Positions 1 to 9,164 of a stretch of 12,734 nucleotides of DNA are shown here, piece after piece. A program made the translations under genes and the position numbers. The notes under the pieces were generated by a model. The model saw only the letters and a program-made list of their open reading frames with translations. It had not been told where the DNA came from and ran no database searches. Positions within the stretch are counted from its first letter, which is position 1. Each line of letters begins with the position of its first letter. The DNA is from Trachipleistophora hominis (lineage: Eukaryota > Microsporidia > Pleistophoridae), in the NCBI GenBank assembly GCA_000316135.1, contig JH993977.1, positions 1 to 12,734 of the forward strand. The letters are read 5' to 3'.

Positions 1-631
1 CGCAAATAATTATCACACATATCAAAAAATATATGTAGGTAAATTATTATGATTATTATAAACTTATCATTCTTAATTTTCATTATAATCATAGTATATT
101 ATGACTATTGTTGTGGAAAGGTTATCTATCATAACAACCAAAAGATAACTCGAAAGCCAATTGATTAGCTCAAAATACAAATAAAAATTTTTCATTCATC
201 ATTCTTGTATGAAATAGAAAAGTATATGTTATTATAGAATTTATATCCGCCGAAACCAACCTAACAGTCATTTATGACCAATATTTGGATAAATCGTTGA
301 CACCGGCTGAAAATTAATTTTTTAATCTCTGCTGAAAAATACAAACGGCGCTAAAATAGTCGATTAAAAATAGATTTATGAACAGAGAAAGATAAGCCCT
401 ATCAGAAGCGTATAATTTAAATATTCGTTTTATAAATGGAATAACGCAGCTAGTATAACATAAAATATTTTTAAAACCATCGCAATTACCAGTATCAATT
501 TATAAAGCCAACAACTTTGCTCTTCCTTTCACATTCATTCTAGCATGGTAAAGATTAACATAATATACTTTATCACGATTAAAATCGCGCACTACAATGA
601 TTAAATGAATTAAAAAATGTTTATTATAAAC
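1..631. other. AT-rich non-coding flank
   Basis: No open frame of useful length and no tRNA-like or rRNA-like sequence is visible here. The stretch lies downstream of the Sus1-like gene, which is transcribed leftwards, so its right end (about 590-631) should be the 3' untranslated region of that gene. A short resemblance to the U6 snRNA ACAGAGA box at about 371 was considered and rejected. Confidence 0.6.
620..625 (-). terminator. AATAAA poly(A) signal of the Sus1-like gene
   Basis: On the minus strand an AATAAA hexamer lies 6 nt beyond the TAG stop (632-634) of the Sus1-like gene. A polyadenylation signal at or just after the stop codon fits the short 3' ends typical of microsporidian mRNAs. 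The hexamer is common by chance in AT-rich DNA, so its position is the main support. Confidence 0.45.
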
Positions 632-889
632 CTACTGTCGTTCATTACACATTATCCTTCGCACGTCCTCAAAAAAAGCATCTTGCACTTCTTCCGGCAT
701 ATTAGCTGTCATAAAATCATATATTTCTTTGTACAAAGCTTCAATGTTAATGTTCTCGTTTATTTTCAATGATTCCATCTTTTGCATGATCTTATCATGA
801 AACCCCGACCTTTTCATGTGCAAATCCAAGAGATTCAGCAATTTGTTTTTTGTCTCCTCCGAAATTAAATTCTCTGAGGTCTGCAACAT
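632..889 (-). CDS. SUS1: Sus1/ENY2-like protein (SAGA and TREX-2 subunit)
   Basis: Predicted 85-residue all-helical protein resembling Sus1/ENY2, a small adaptor shared by the SAGA histone-deubiquitinating module and the TREX-2 mRNA-export complex at the nuclear pore. Family members are about 86-101 residues long, so the length fits. Two stretches carry the resemblance: an N-terminal helix region with the pattern LLxxHMKRSGFHDKI (family: LLRAKLIECGWKDQL), and a C-terminal region INIEALYKEI...MPEEVQDAFFEDVRRIM (family: VTVDDLVAEI...VPDSVKKELLQRIRTFL). The frame runs upstream to a TTG at 949, but the first ATG is at 889 and follows the C-rich run at 898-901 by 8 nt, so I start there. No intron is visible, although yeast SUS1 has introns. 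The assignment is by pattern only; conservation is moderate in this short family. No neighbouring gene suggests co-regulation. Confidence 0.68.
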   Translation of the reverse strand: MLQTSENLISEETKNKLLNLLDLHMKRSGFHDKIMQKMESLKINENINIEALYKEIYDFMTANMPEEVQDAFFEDVRRIMCNERQ

Positions 890-897
890 CCGTACCC

Positions 898-901
898 GGG
901 G
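898..901 (-). promoter_or_regulatory. CCC-type start signal of the Sus1-like gene
   Basis: On the minus strand CCCC lies 8 nt before the ATG at 889, in an otherwise AT-rich upstream region. It resembles the CCC-like motif described upstream of microsporidian start codons and supports choosing ATG 889 over the longer non-ATG frame. Confidence 0.4.
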
Positions 902-2242
902 CAAATAATTGATAGCTAAAAAGAACACCGCAAAACATGAACGTGTCAATTATTGCGTATTAAATGTTTTTAATATAAATAGCTATTTCTAATCATAATC
1001 TAACGTTACTTGTTGCGCGTATTTTTATCCGTTCTCATGGTATGTAGTTATTTATGATATAAGAGGAAGAAGATCGTTTTACACACGAAAACAACGTGTA
1101 ATACATTATCTGTAGTATTAAAATTGTAACACTCCTTTGCAGGGAACTATAGTAATAAATTTTTTTAATTTGAAGGTCACATTTATCTAAGATGAGCTTG
1201 TTAATAAGAAATAGTAACTCAGCAAGTTAAAAGAGTGTTAACATCTGTCTTAATGTAAACTAAAGGCTGGTGACCACGATTGCCCCAACGGACTGAAAGA
1301 AGGTCTGTAATAACGAAAGAGTAAATAAAGACACTTTTAGCAAAACAAACATAACCATGTCACGATAACTTTATGAGCACAACAGCGAACCATAGGTCTC
1401 TGATATTAGAGATCATAATTTTTAGTGTTTGAAATGCAACCATAATACTTAACCAATGGATTTTTATAGGAATAAAATAACAATATAATACAAGATTTAT
1501 TTTAAACATAGAATGTTTATTTGATCTGAATACAACGTAGTATATAATCATTTAAGATTATAGGGAGTATATAATCTATTTTCTAACATAAAGGTGGTTG
1601 TTTTTAAAATGTTATACGTTTTTATTGATGAAAACGTTGAAGTTATGGCCAAATAATTAAGTATAAAAAAACTAATTTAATCTTTTCCTTCATAAATAGA
1701 GTAAGGAATTAGTAAAGAAACCAAAAACATATGTTTATTGGCAATTTTTAAACATAAGAAGGGGTATTTATCGTCCAAGCCATCATCATTATTTTTAATT
1801 TATTGTTTTTGATTTATTATTGTATTGGTTAAAAAGATTGGGTGTTATTAATTAGTAAGCATTTATAGTGACTGTCGCCTACAACAATATTTTTATTGCA
1901 ACTAATATAAAGAGGATATTCTACGACTTCAAATACAAAATTATATAATTAAAAGTAAAAATGTTTTTTTATTATACTAATTATAAAAAGTTGGTAAGAA
2001 CCATACGCTATGATCTTTACTCGTTTCCTTGTAAAAACAAGGTTTGATATAAATTTCCTGTTTAAATTAATCTTAACGCCGATTATTTACAGGAAGTACG
2101 TTGTATGTAAGCATAATATAGAATCGTGCATAGAACGAGATAGTTAATTATTTTATCCGGTTAAAAACAAAACTTATTTTTTAAAACAGCGAATATGTAG
2201 CCGTAACGCTACGCGTAAAAAGTTAAAAATTAAAAATATGTT

Positions 2243-2248
2243 TTTATT
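2243..2248 (-). terminator. AATAAA poly(A) signal of the flippase gene
   Basis: A minus-strand AATAAA lies about 20 nt past the flippase stop codon (2268-2270), the expected position for a 3'-end signal of this gene. Chance occurrence cannot be excluded in such AT-rich DNA. Confidence 0.4.
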
Positions 2249-2267
2249 ACAGATTGAACGTTTGAAG

Positions 2268-4535
2268 CTAAATTTTGACTTTTAACTTCTTGCAAATTTT
2301 TTTGTAAATCAAATCGCTACCTACGTTTATAGACATTACAGCTAGAAGAGTGAAATAGAACAGTGGATTGCCGTATATCGTGTAGTCAACTTCATCTATC
2401 CCAAACATAACGATTCCAAAAATTAAGGTTGTCATTGCCATGGATATGAAGGTGTAAATATTGAAGAATTCGATCAAGCTGATTTGGAAGATGACTGTAC
2501 TGATAAATACAACATATGAGAAATACGTGGTTACGTACGCATAGTTCCAGTCTAGCATTCCAAAACTCGTCCAGTACAAAAGGCATCCTTTCATTATTGC
2601 AAAAATCATTGAGCAAAAAATAGTTTTGGTCGAGAAATAATTTCGCGTCTCTTTATAAGATTCTAGCAACAACCTATCTGCTGTCTGATCTTGGAATTCG
2701 CGCTGTTCCTTTCCCCGATCGAAAATGGCAATCGTGAACGGAATGAACGACGTGAAAAGGATGTTGAAATAATTTAGGAAGTAATAATTAAATGCGCTTA
2801 GGCCTGAAAATCCGTTTGAGAAGTTGTAATTGAACTGAAATGAGATTAGAAAGATGTTTTTGAAGAATGAATTGATAGTTAGTTTTGAGAATCGGATAAG
2901 ATTGTTCTTTCCATGGTGGAATAGCAGCTTTCTTAGATGATGAAAGCTCATTATTGCAAAGTCCCCTGCGAGTGCAGCTTGACCACCCTCCTTTCCTCTG
3001 ATACCCACACCTACTGTACTTGCATTTATCATCGAGACATCATTGTTTCCATCTCCTATGGCCAGTACAGTTAGTCCTCGTTTAACTAGTTCTTTCGCCA
3101 CCATGGCCTTCTTATCTGGAATCGCCCTGTAGATGATCAGAGTGTCAGGCAGTGTGTCCATCCATACAGCACGATCCATCGGCAACGACGTGTTCTCGTT
3201 CAACTGATCAACTATTTCGTCTGGTTTGTACGCGGTATTGCTTGTAATACCCACACTTCTTCCACAGCTAAGCGCTGTTTCTTTCTTATCCCCAGTTACC
3301 ATCCAAATCTTTATACCAGCTCCTTTTAGATCTTCTACGGTGTCTTTAACTTTAAATCCTATCCTGTCCTCAATGTATGCTACACCGGCAAATTCCAATT
3401 TGACCTCCAATCTTTCGAATAAACTTTCAATTAATTTTGGATTCAGCACGTTTTCATGATATTCGTTCAAAAATGCGTTCAATTCGTCTGTATCGTCGAT
3501 TCTTCTATGAACAACCAGTAGTGACCTGTAGTTTGAATTAACCTCTATTGCCAATGGTTGGCTCAAATGCGCACTTAGCCTCTGATCCGATCCCTTCGTG
3601 AATAAATACACCTCATTGTTCTTCACACAGCGTTCATTTCTGCTACTTATCTGCACGAGTGTGCTCATTCGCTGTCGCTCAGAATTAAATTCTAGCACAG
3701 CAAGAACTTTAACATCATAAACTGCGTTTTCTATTTCTATTTTCAGCATTACATCAGTCTTATTTCTCAAAAAACATCCTACGTTTTCCAATTTCTCCAC
3801 AATAGAAATTTCATCCTGCGATATTCCCTCGTACTTGTTGTTGATAAGCTGCAACTCATTATTGCACAGCAGATTTAACACGAAAAAGAAAGAATCGTTT
3901 ATATTCAACGAATCTGTACCTCTAATACCGCCTCCTGTGTCGTAATATCTAAAGTTCATCTTGTTCTCCGTAAGCGTTCCAGTCTTATCACTCAGTATGA
4001 TATCAATCATGCCAATGTCTTCTGTTACGTTTGAATTTCGGCAGTATGCACCCTTTATATCGGGATCATAACTAACGAAAGTTTTTTGGAAAATTCGTGC
4101 TACTTCAATCATTACAAACAGGGAAAGAGGTATGAGGTACGAGTATAGGATGTAGTTCGTCCCTGTAAGCTTTAAAGCCTGCTTACTAAAATTGTCAATT
4201 CCATACATCTCAACCTCATTTTTTCTCAAATTGGTTGTAAGCATCGTGCAGGACGCGAAAAGAATAACAAAGTATAGAATGAAGATGTAGAACATCTTCT
4301 TCTCTACTTTCTTTTCAAATTTACTTCTTTTGAGGTCCGTTTTGTGCTGGTTCTTGCTTATCTTAGTTTTGTCTCCTACCGTTATAACCAGTCCCAGTAT
4401 TTGATCAGTTGATCGAACGTGTGTGCCCCTGAGCAGAATGTTCTTCTCTGTTTGCAATAAAACGCTGTCATCAAATTTTATCTTCGCGCTTATGTCGTTG
4501 AAATCGATTCCGCCTTCTGAGACTTCTAAGTTCTT
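2268..4535 (-). CDS. P4-ATPase phospholipid flippase, C-terminal part (after the frameshift)
   Basis: The larger part of a P4-type (Drs2/Dnf/ATP8-like) ATPase, which moves aminophospholipids from the outer to the cytosolic leaflet and normally works with a CDC50 subunit, not present here. Residues are numbered as if joined to the upstream part (total about 967). Visible in order: NILLRGTHVRST; TM3 about 291-311; TM4 about 339-361 with the PLSL element (P4 usual PISL); phosphorylation motif DKTGTLT with catalytic Asp395; QDE element (family SPDE); nucleotide-binding FNSERQRMS (about 495) and KGSD (about 526); DRIG; TGDKKET (about 626); hinge motif GDGNNDVSM (about 706; usual GDGANDVSM); then KNI and NGFSG in the TM5-TM6 region and further membrane helices up to a basic C-terminus. 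All catalytic motifs are present, so apart from the frame break the protein looks functional. Translation would have to enter this frame at about 4535; its first in-frame candidate start alone, TTG 4457, would lack the actuator domain. Confidence 0.9.
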   Translation of the reverse strand, partial: KNLEVSEGGIDFNDISAKIKFDDSVLLQTEKNILLRGTHVRSTDQILGLVITVGDKTKISKNQHKTDLKRSKFEKKVEKKMFYIFILYFVILFASCTMLTTNLRKNEVEMYGIDNFSKQALKLTGTNYILYSYLIPLSLFVMIEVARIFQKTFVSYDPDIKGAYCRNSNVTEDIGMIDIILSDKTGTLTENKMNFRYYDTGGGIRGTDSLNINDSFFFVLNLLCNNELQLINNKYEGISQDEISIVEKLENVGCFLRNKTDVMLKIEIENAVYDVKVLAVLEFNSERQRMSTLVQISSRNERCVKNNEVYLFTKGSDQRLSAHLSQPLAIEVNSNYRSLLVVHRRIDDTDELNAFLNEYHENVLNPKLIESLFERLEVKLEFAGVAYIEDRIGFKVKDTVEDLKGAGIKIWMVTGDKKETALSCGRSVGITSNTAYKPDEIVDQLNENTSLPMDRAVWMDTLPDTLIIYRAIPDKKAMVAKELVKRGLTVLAIGDGNNDVSMINASTVGVGIRGKEGGQAALAGDFAIMSFHHLRKLLFHHGKNNLIRFSKLTINSFFKNIFLISFQFNYNFSNGFSGLSAFNYYFLNYFNILFTSFIPFTIAIFDRGKEQREFQDQTADRLLLESYKETRNYFSTKTIFCSMIFAIMKGCLLYWTSFGMLDWNYAYVTTYFSYVVFISTVIFQISLIEFFNIYTFISMAMTTLIFGIVMFGIDEVDYTIYGNPLFYFTLLAVMSINVGSDLIYKKICKKLKVKI

Positions 4536-5172
4536 TAAAATTGCTTATTATTCGCTTATCACACTCACACATCTCGTAGTCTGAAGAAGGCCGTGTGCCC
4601 ACACAAGGATCTATCAAAGCATTTACGTTACTTTGCTTTTTCTTTAAATTTGTCTCACCATCCAAAGACGATGTCTGAATAAAACAGAAGCTTCGGCATT
4701 TCAGGTGTTTACCGTCAAATACTTTAGCATTAAGCAACACTATATCACTTGGTACTTCTTCGTTTTCTCGCAAAATAATCACGTTGCCTACTCTGAGATC
4801 TTCCACATAAGACGAGGTTGCAGCAAAATTAGTTCCTGCAGCATTGCAAATGTCTAGTTCTCGGTAGTGTTCTGTTATATCATTTGTTACTTCCATTATT
4901 TTGTGTATAATTCTCTCATTCGCATGTTTATCTTGTTTGTGCCTTATAAGATCTTCTATGCCGTCTTTAAAGATGCTGATACCAACGACAATCAAGAAAG
5001 CTGTTAGATATGCGTATGGTGGGAAAGGGGACACTGCCGGTATCAAAAGAAGCATTAGTGTAACGAAGAAAAATACATTGCTATATTTAGAAAATTGTCT
5101 GTACAAATTGAGAGGCAAAAACGAGGCTAACGTATACTTGGACGTGACTATCTTATTTTCTTTTACGGCCAT
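4471..5172 (-). CDS. P4-ATPase phospholipid flippase, N-terminal part (before the frameshift)
   Basis: N-terminal part of the same flippase as the following minus-strand segment. Visible: the P4 signature KIVTSKYTLASFLPLNLYRQF (first 20 or so residues after the N-terminus), TM1 (about 34-50, with IPAVSPF), TM2 (about 53-70), the stretch IEDLIRHKQDKHAN, and the actuator-domain dephosphorylation motif DGET (171-174). Family homology ends at about residue 212 (…IISNF); the remaining codons to the TGA at 4471 encode an Arg-rich tail unlike the family. Homology resumes without loss in the +1 frame at 4535. The frame extends upstream to a TTG at 5226, but ATG 5172 is preceded by ACCC exactly 7 nt away and the P4 signature follows at once, so I start at 5172. 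TM1 has LL where Drs2-type enzymes have the QQ pair linked to phosphatidylserine selectivity, so substrate preference cannot be assumed. Confidence 0.88.
   Translation of the reverse strand: MAVKENKIVTSKYTLASFLPLNLYRQFSKYSNVFFFVTLMLLLIPAVSPFPPYAYLTAFLIVVGISIFKDGIEDLIRHKQDKHANERIIHKIMEVTNDITEHYRELDICNAAGTNFAATSSYVEDLRVGNVIILRENEEVPSDIVLLNAKVFDGKHLKCRSFCFIQTSSLDGETNLKKKQSNVNALIDPCVGTRPSSDYEMCECDKRIISNFKELRSLRRRNRFQRHKREDKI
4530..4547 (-). other. +1 frameshift junction in the flippase gene
   Basis: The two flippase frames are both open only between 4544 and 4474. Minus-strand sequence at 4542-4530 reads AAT TTT AAA GAA C. Skipping one base at about 4536 gives N-F-K-N-L-E-V, which restores the family pattern; the upstream frame otherwise runs into an Arg-rich tail. 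The upstream in-frame stop of the downstream frame is at 4547-4545. The T4-A3 run makes a one-base insertion or base-calling error likely. Slightly downstream, CTT AGA A resembles, but does not match, the yeast Ty1 +1 site CTT AGG C. Confidence 0.75.
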
Positions 5173-5179
5173 AATGAAA

Positions 5180-5183
5180 GGGT
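5180..5183 (-). promoter_or_regulatory. ACCC start signal of the flippase gene
   Basis: Minus-strand ACCC, then 7 nt, then the ATG at 5172. The same motif with the same spacing precedes Sam50, which supports both start choices. It matches the CCC-like signal reported upstream of microsporidian start codons. Confidence 0.5.
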
Positions 5184-7656
5184 GTACCTTTGTTTTACGA
5201 TTTATTAACAAAATTAAAATAACCAAATAATTGATGATGATGTGTAGTTAAAGCAAAAGAGTTTTTAGTGTGTTTAGTCTATCTTAAAACAAGATTTATA
5301 CGTACTAATACTTTTATATAATTATTAGAGCTGCAATTCTTCATACGAATGCACAATGTCTTTTTGTTAATTTTTATTTGTTGGTAAATTTATCATCGAA
5401 ATTAATCAAAACAAATACGACACTTATTAAATGAGATAATGCAAAAGGTTTATTACCAGGGATACATTAGAATAAAACCCGATTTATCGGTTTATATAGA
5501 AGTATAGCTGAAAATATATCTACGTAACATTCTTTGATGTCGGCGAAGTGCCAATGTTTAGATGTTCAGCTAGCATAAATTTTACCTGACTACACAATGA
5601 TAAAAGGGTTTTTGGTCACTCTGTAGATCTTACCTAAGAATATAAAAATAAATATTGGTGGAAATCGCCACGTTAACAAAATGTAAAAAGTGTAATGATT
5701 CTGCATTTATTACTAACTGTTAAAATTGCCTTATCCTGGGTATTTAATAAATTGAGATTCGTAAAATCATGATGCGCTCCATTGAATTGCTTATAGAATA
5801 AAAACAACAGTTAAATACGTAATTATAGCTACGAATACTATGTTTTTGATATTATGATTGTAACGATGCGGAGCCTGTGTAAAATATTGTTGGTAGAAGG
5901 CAAATTGTTAAATACGTCTTCTAATTTTGATGAATAATCAAATTTTACATAACAATACTCAACAAAGATTCTGTTTGTAAATCGACGATACAATACTATG
6001 TGCATTCAAACAAAATTCACCTATGATTCAAGTGGTTTACATTACATTTATTTTTTGGCAACTTTTCAAGGATATTGTTCGAAAATATTATGATTAGGAA
6101 TAATTAATTCACGACATTTAAATTCAATTAAAGTTTTTAACGGAGTATTTTACAAATTTCTCAAATTGCATGATATAGTCGATTAAACTTAACTATTCTT
6201 GAGCATGTCTTCCTAATACGTCGTAATATAAGGCCTATAAATACAACATACAGAAAATAACAATATACTATTTGATTCATAAGTTTTCTTAATTATATTG
6301 TATCGTATTAACTCAACTTGTTGCATTTATAATGATATCCAAGCAGTTATTAAAAATTAATTAACTTGCTTTATTATAATGATATTTGTTTGTAGTAAAA
6401 TATGTTTCCGCATTCATAAAAATGCAATGTTATTAAGAGAATGTGATGTTTGCTTGTCATTTATTTATGGTGAAATAGCAAATATACGACGTTAAATATG
6501 CGCTTAATCTATTTTTTTTGCTTTGTTCATATATTAAATACAAAATCTCAATATTAAACACTACAAACGCTTAAAGGTCTGATTTTTTGTTCTGATATCA
6601 TGTAGTGATTCAATATATTTGGTTACACGTCGCGCCAACTGTTACGAACTGACATTTGTGATTTCATAGTACATTATATCCGTATAAATATGTTGTCTTT
6701 TAAATCAATTTTGTTCCTTGCCTAAGATATGTTATATTAATTCGTTGATGGAAATTTTCATACATAAACATACAAAATATGCATATCCTTGCTATATTAT
6801 GTTGTGAAACACGTGTATATATTACAGTTTTAATCTCGTTGTTGATAATAAATTATATGAAAAGATGAGATTTAACCGAAAACTGATTGTTTGGTCTATG
6901 CAAAAGGCCTAAGATTTTAAAAAGCTATTAATATGAATAAATTATAATACTTAAAGCAAATATAAATTATTTTGAAATCAGAGTGTTCTTTATTTCTGCT
7001 TTATGAACAGAAATCGAGTATCGGATTTCTTAGTAAGTCCTTAGCAAGAATACAAACACCATAGAAGCGTTTAAAACAACATTTGTAATTTAAATACATG
7101 TCCGATGGGATTTCGAAGGATTCCTAGTCTATATTCATATTTTATAAGGGTTATACTTGTATGGGTACATTCTATGATACGATTTATCTATCGGGTCTAT
7201 GTTTATCTCTTTTTAAATCGTTTCAGATATTTTTCAAAAGTTGGTGGAGGTATTTTGAGTACTATTGCAATAAAAGGAAATATCACAGTAGTCCTACATT
7301 TGAGAATGTATGTTATTAATCAATTTCAGGAATTAATTAAAAATTGGTAAACAACAAGTTCTATCCTAGAAGACTACAGCCCAGGAAAATAAGAGAAGTA
7401 GAGGTTTAATCGTTGTTTTTTTACGAAAACGACCATAAATTGCCCGTTTGATAGCTAGTGTTAAAAGGACTACTCGCTAAAAAATGGAAATATCCTTTTA
7501 CGAACACGTAGAAAAGTTGCAATTAACACGCCAATAAATTCCTAAACGATACAATGTGTAAATAACTATTAAGGGGAAAGTATATGTTGTGTAAACACAT
7601 CGGAATTATAGTTGAAGTGTGATACACGCTGTCATAAAAATTTTACCTGGTATGAT

Positions 7657-7741
7657 ATAAATATTTACATCAGTTCTACATTTGTTTTATTTTTGGATCA
7701 AACTATAAAAGCACAAATAATTAGAACATAAATATTTACAT
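7657..7741 (+). repeat. 14-nt direct repeat ATAAATATTTACAT upstream of the RhoGAP gene
   Basis: Two exact copies, at 7657-7670 and 7728-7741. The second overlaps the first two bases of the proposed RhoGAP start codon. Each copy contains the palindrome TAAATATTTA. The pair may be a regulatory element or simply reflect AT-rich composition. Confidence 0.45.
7704..7709 (+). promoter_or_regulatory. Possible TATA box of the RhoGAP gene
   Basis: TATAAA, in the context CTATAAAAGC, lies 31 nt before the ATG at 7740. The spacing would allow a very short 5' leader. This gene lacks the CCC-type signal seen at other starts in the window. The hexamer is frequent by chance in this composition. Confidence 0.3.
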
Positions 7742-9077
7742 GTTGACTATGATTGAAAAAAACAACTCTTCAAATGATTGCGAAAATGGATACGAAAGGA
7801 GAAGTGTTAAAGAGTTGGTAAAATTTTTTAACGAAAAAGATAATCTTCACGTTCATAACTTTACGATTCGTGATGCATGTAGAAGAACTAACCTTAGTAC
7901 AGGTCATCACCATAAAGAAATAGAGGGAAGGGGCTGTTTAGAGGTTCGTTGCGACAGGGGGGTAAATGGCAGTGCAGCCTGCGACGATAAACAAATAGAA
8001 AATAATGAAGAAAAGATAGGACCTGAGGAAGAGACTATAAATAAGGAAAGTGTTGTAAAAACATACGAACAAAGAACAAAAGCTACCAGCGATGAGACTG
8101 CTATCGCCCTAAAAGGCTGTAAACTGTCCAAGCTCTATGAGAAAAACTTAAATGAAATGCTAATATTTAGCGAATTGAAGACAACAAACGTACAGCATAT
8201 TAAATTGACCAAAAAAAAGAAAATCTCGGTTTCTAACAGGAAAATAGTGCGCTGTAATACGTGCTCTGATTCACAAAACGTTAAAAAAGAAAAGAGAATG
8301 TGCAAAAAAAGTGTAAAACGTTCGACAGAAAAGCGCGTAACTGTACTTGATAAAGACTTTATCGAATACGAAAAGCTGTGTAAGTTCGAAAAATGGAGGC
8401 TTGCTGTTTATTGCATGGGAAATTTGAGAAAAATGGCCATTAGGGAGAACTTTTTTGTTAAGTCGTTCAATTTTTTACTGCAACTGTTTAAACTGCATGA
8501 TTTTCCACGTATAAAATCGGACTGTGTCAGTCCCATGATATTCAGTTTAATTAACCATCTGAAGATGCACGGTCAACGAGAAATCGGTATTTTCAGGCTT
8601 TCGGGACGACTTACAAACGTACAGATGGTGTTAAACAAAATAAAGGCGGGACAAGATGTAAACTTATCAACATATCCGGTACGAGACATCGTATCGCTTC
8701 TTAAAATATACGTAAGAAACAATCTTGATGGTATATGCACGCGAAATGTCACAAAGATTCTACTGAACATTTTCCAACGAAACACGGATACAATCAACAA
8801 ATCACTCAAGTATCTACCATTCATATTCTACGGAGACAGGCGAAAGCTGATTATATCACTTTTTGAACTCTTTGATGAAATATCTAGTTGTGAGTTTCAT
8901 AATAAAATGAGTCGGCAGATGTTGATTCGTTGCACAGCACCCACGTTCTTCTCAACGGTAAAGGTTCTAGACTTGAGCATCGTTCCCACGCAGATACGAG
9001 TTGTGGAAACACTCAGTAAGCTTAATTTTAAGTATGTGCCGAGAGATCTTTACGAAAAGGCTATGAAGTGCATTTAG
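7740..9077 (+). CDS. RhoGAP domain protein with a basic, charged N-terminal region
   Basis: A 445-residue protein with a C-terminal Rho GTPase-activating domain (about 250-445), predicted to switch off Rho/Rac/Cdc42-type GTPases controlling actin and polarity. Domain marks: FPRIKSDCVSPMIFSLINHL at the domain start, the arginine-finger motif GIFRLSG with catalytic Arg286, LLKIYVRNNLDGI with conserved Lys322 and Arg326, and NKMSRQMLIRCTAPTF (about 388-404). The residue after the AP pair, often Asn in p50RhoGAP-type domains, is Thr402 here; some active family members also have Thr. Residues 1-230 show no recognised domain: they are rich in Lys and Glu, with a Glu-rich stretch (about 86-103) and basic clusters (KLTKKKKISVSNRK, 155-168; KKEKRMCKKSVKRSTEKR, 182-199) that could be nuclear-localisation or acidic-membrane-binding sites. 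ATG 7749 is an alternative start. The gene converges on Sam50. Confidence 0.85.
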   Translation: MLTMIEKNNSSNDCENGYERRSVKELVKFFNEKDNLHVHNFTIRDACRRTNLSTGHHHKEIEGRGCLEVRCDRGVNGSAACDDKQIENNEEKIGPEEETINKESVVKTYEQRTKATSDETAIALKGCKLSKLYEKNLNEMLIFSELKTTNVQHIKLTKKKKISVSNRKIVRCNTCSDSQNVKKEKRMCKKSVKRSTEKRVTVLDKDFIEYEKLCKFEKWRLAVYCMGNLRKMAIRENFFVKSFNFLLQLFKLHDFPRIKSDCVSPMIFSLINHLKMHGQREIGIFRLSGRLTNVQMVLNKIKAGQDVNLSTYPVRDIVSLLKIYVRNNLDGICTRNVTKILLNIFQRNTDTINKSLKYLPFIFYGDRRKLIISLFELFDEISSCEFHNKMSRQMLIRCTAPTFFSTVKVLDLSIVPTQIRVVETLSKLNFKYVPRDLYEKAMKCI

Positions 9078-9164
9078 TACAAATAAGTGCACGAAAAGTT
9101 TGAATAGAGATGTGCGATGCTGAGATTTAAACGCGTTACAGGGATAAAGAAGTGGTAGAAAATA

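Larger units (their letters stand above)
890..2267. other. Long AT-rich non-coding region with one GC-richer island
   Basis: About 1.4 kb between two minus-strand genes. No convincing gene was found; the 63-codon minus-strand frame at 1360-1551 has no recognisable pattern and is of a length expected by chance. A GC-richer island at about 1264-1306 stands out and resembles a second island at about 11353-11393 (see findings). A 5-bp hairpin (GTAGC/GCTAC, 2197-2212) lies just downstream of the flippase gene. The left end should hold the promoter of the Sus1-like gene. Confidence 0.55.
5173..7739. other. 2.5-kb AT-rich intergenic region between divergent genes
   Basis: This region lies between the divergently transcribed flippase and RhoGAP genes and must contain both promoters. 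I see no recognisable gene, transfer RNA, ribosomal RNA or transposon. One 81-codon plus-strand frame at 7105-7350 begins with ATG and encodes a basic, aromatic-rich sequence without recognised motifs; such a length is expected about once or twice by chance in AT-rich DNA of this size. The right end holds a 14-nt direct repeat (7657-7670 and 7728-7741) flanking a TATAAA. Confidence 0.55.

Noticed and set aside
371..387. Possible U6 snRNA core (ACAGAGA followed by GATAAGC)
   Set aside because: The spacing to the AGC element is one base too long and no internal stem-loop or downstream U6 sequence follows.
1127..1240. 12-nt inverted repeat (TAACACTCCTTT / AAAAGAGTGTTA) 90 nt apart
   Set aside because: One mismatch at this separation is expected several times by chance in a window of this size; no element boundaries are visible.
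1360..1551. 63-codon minus-strand frame
   Set aside because: No recognised motif, AT-rich composition as in the surroundings, and a length expected by chance.
4456..4457. Separate gene beginning at TTG 4457 for the larger flippase part
   Set aside because: It would lack TM1, TM2 and the actuator domain, which are encoded directly upstream in another frame; a single split gene explains everything.
7105..7350. 81-codon plus-strand frame starting with ATG
   Set aside because: Basic, aromatic-rich sequence without family pattern; one or two frames this long are expected by chance here. Mentioned in the intergenic entry only.
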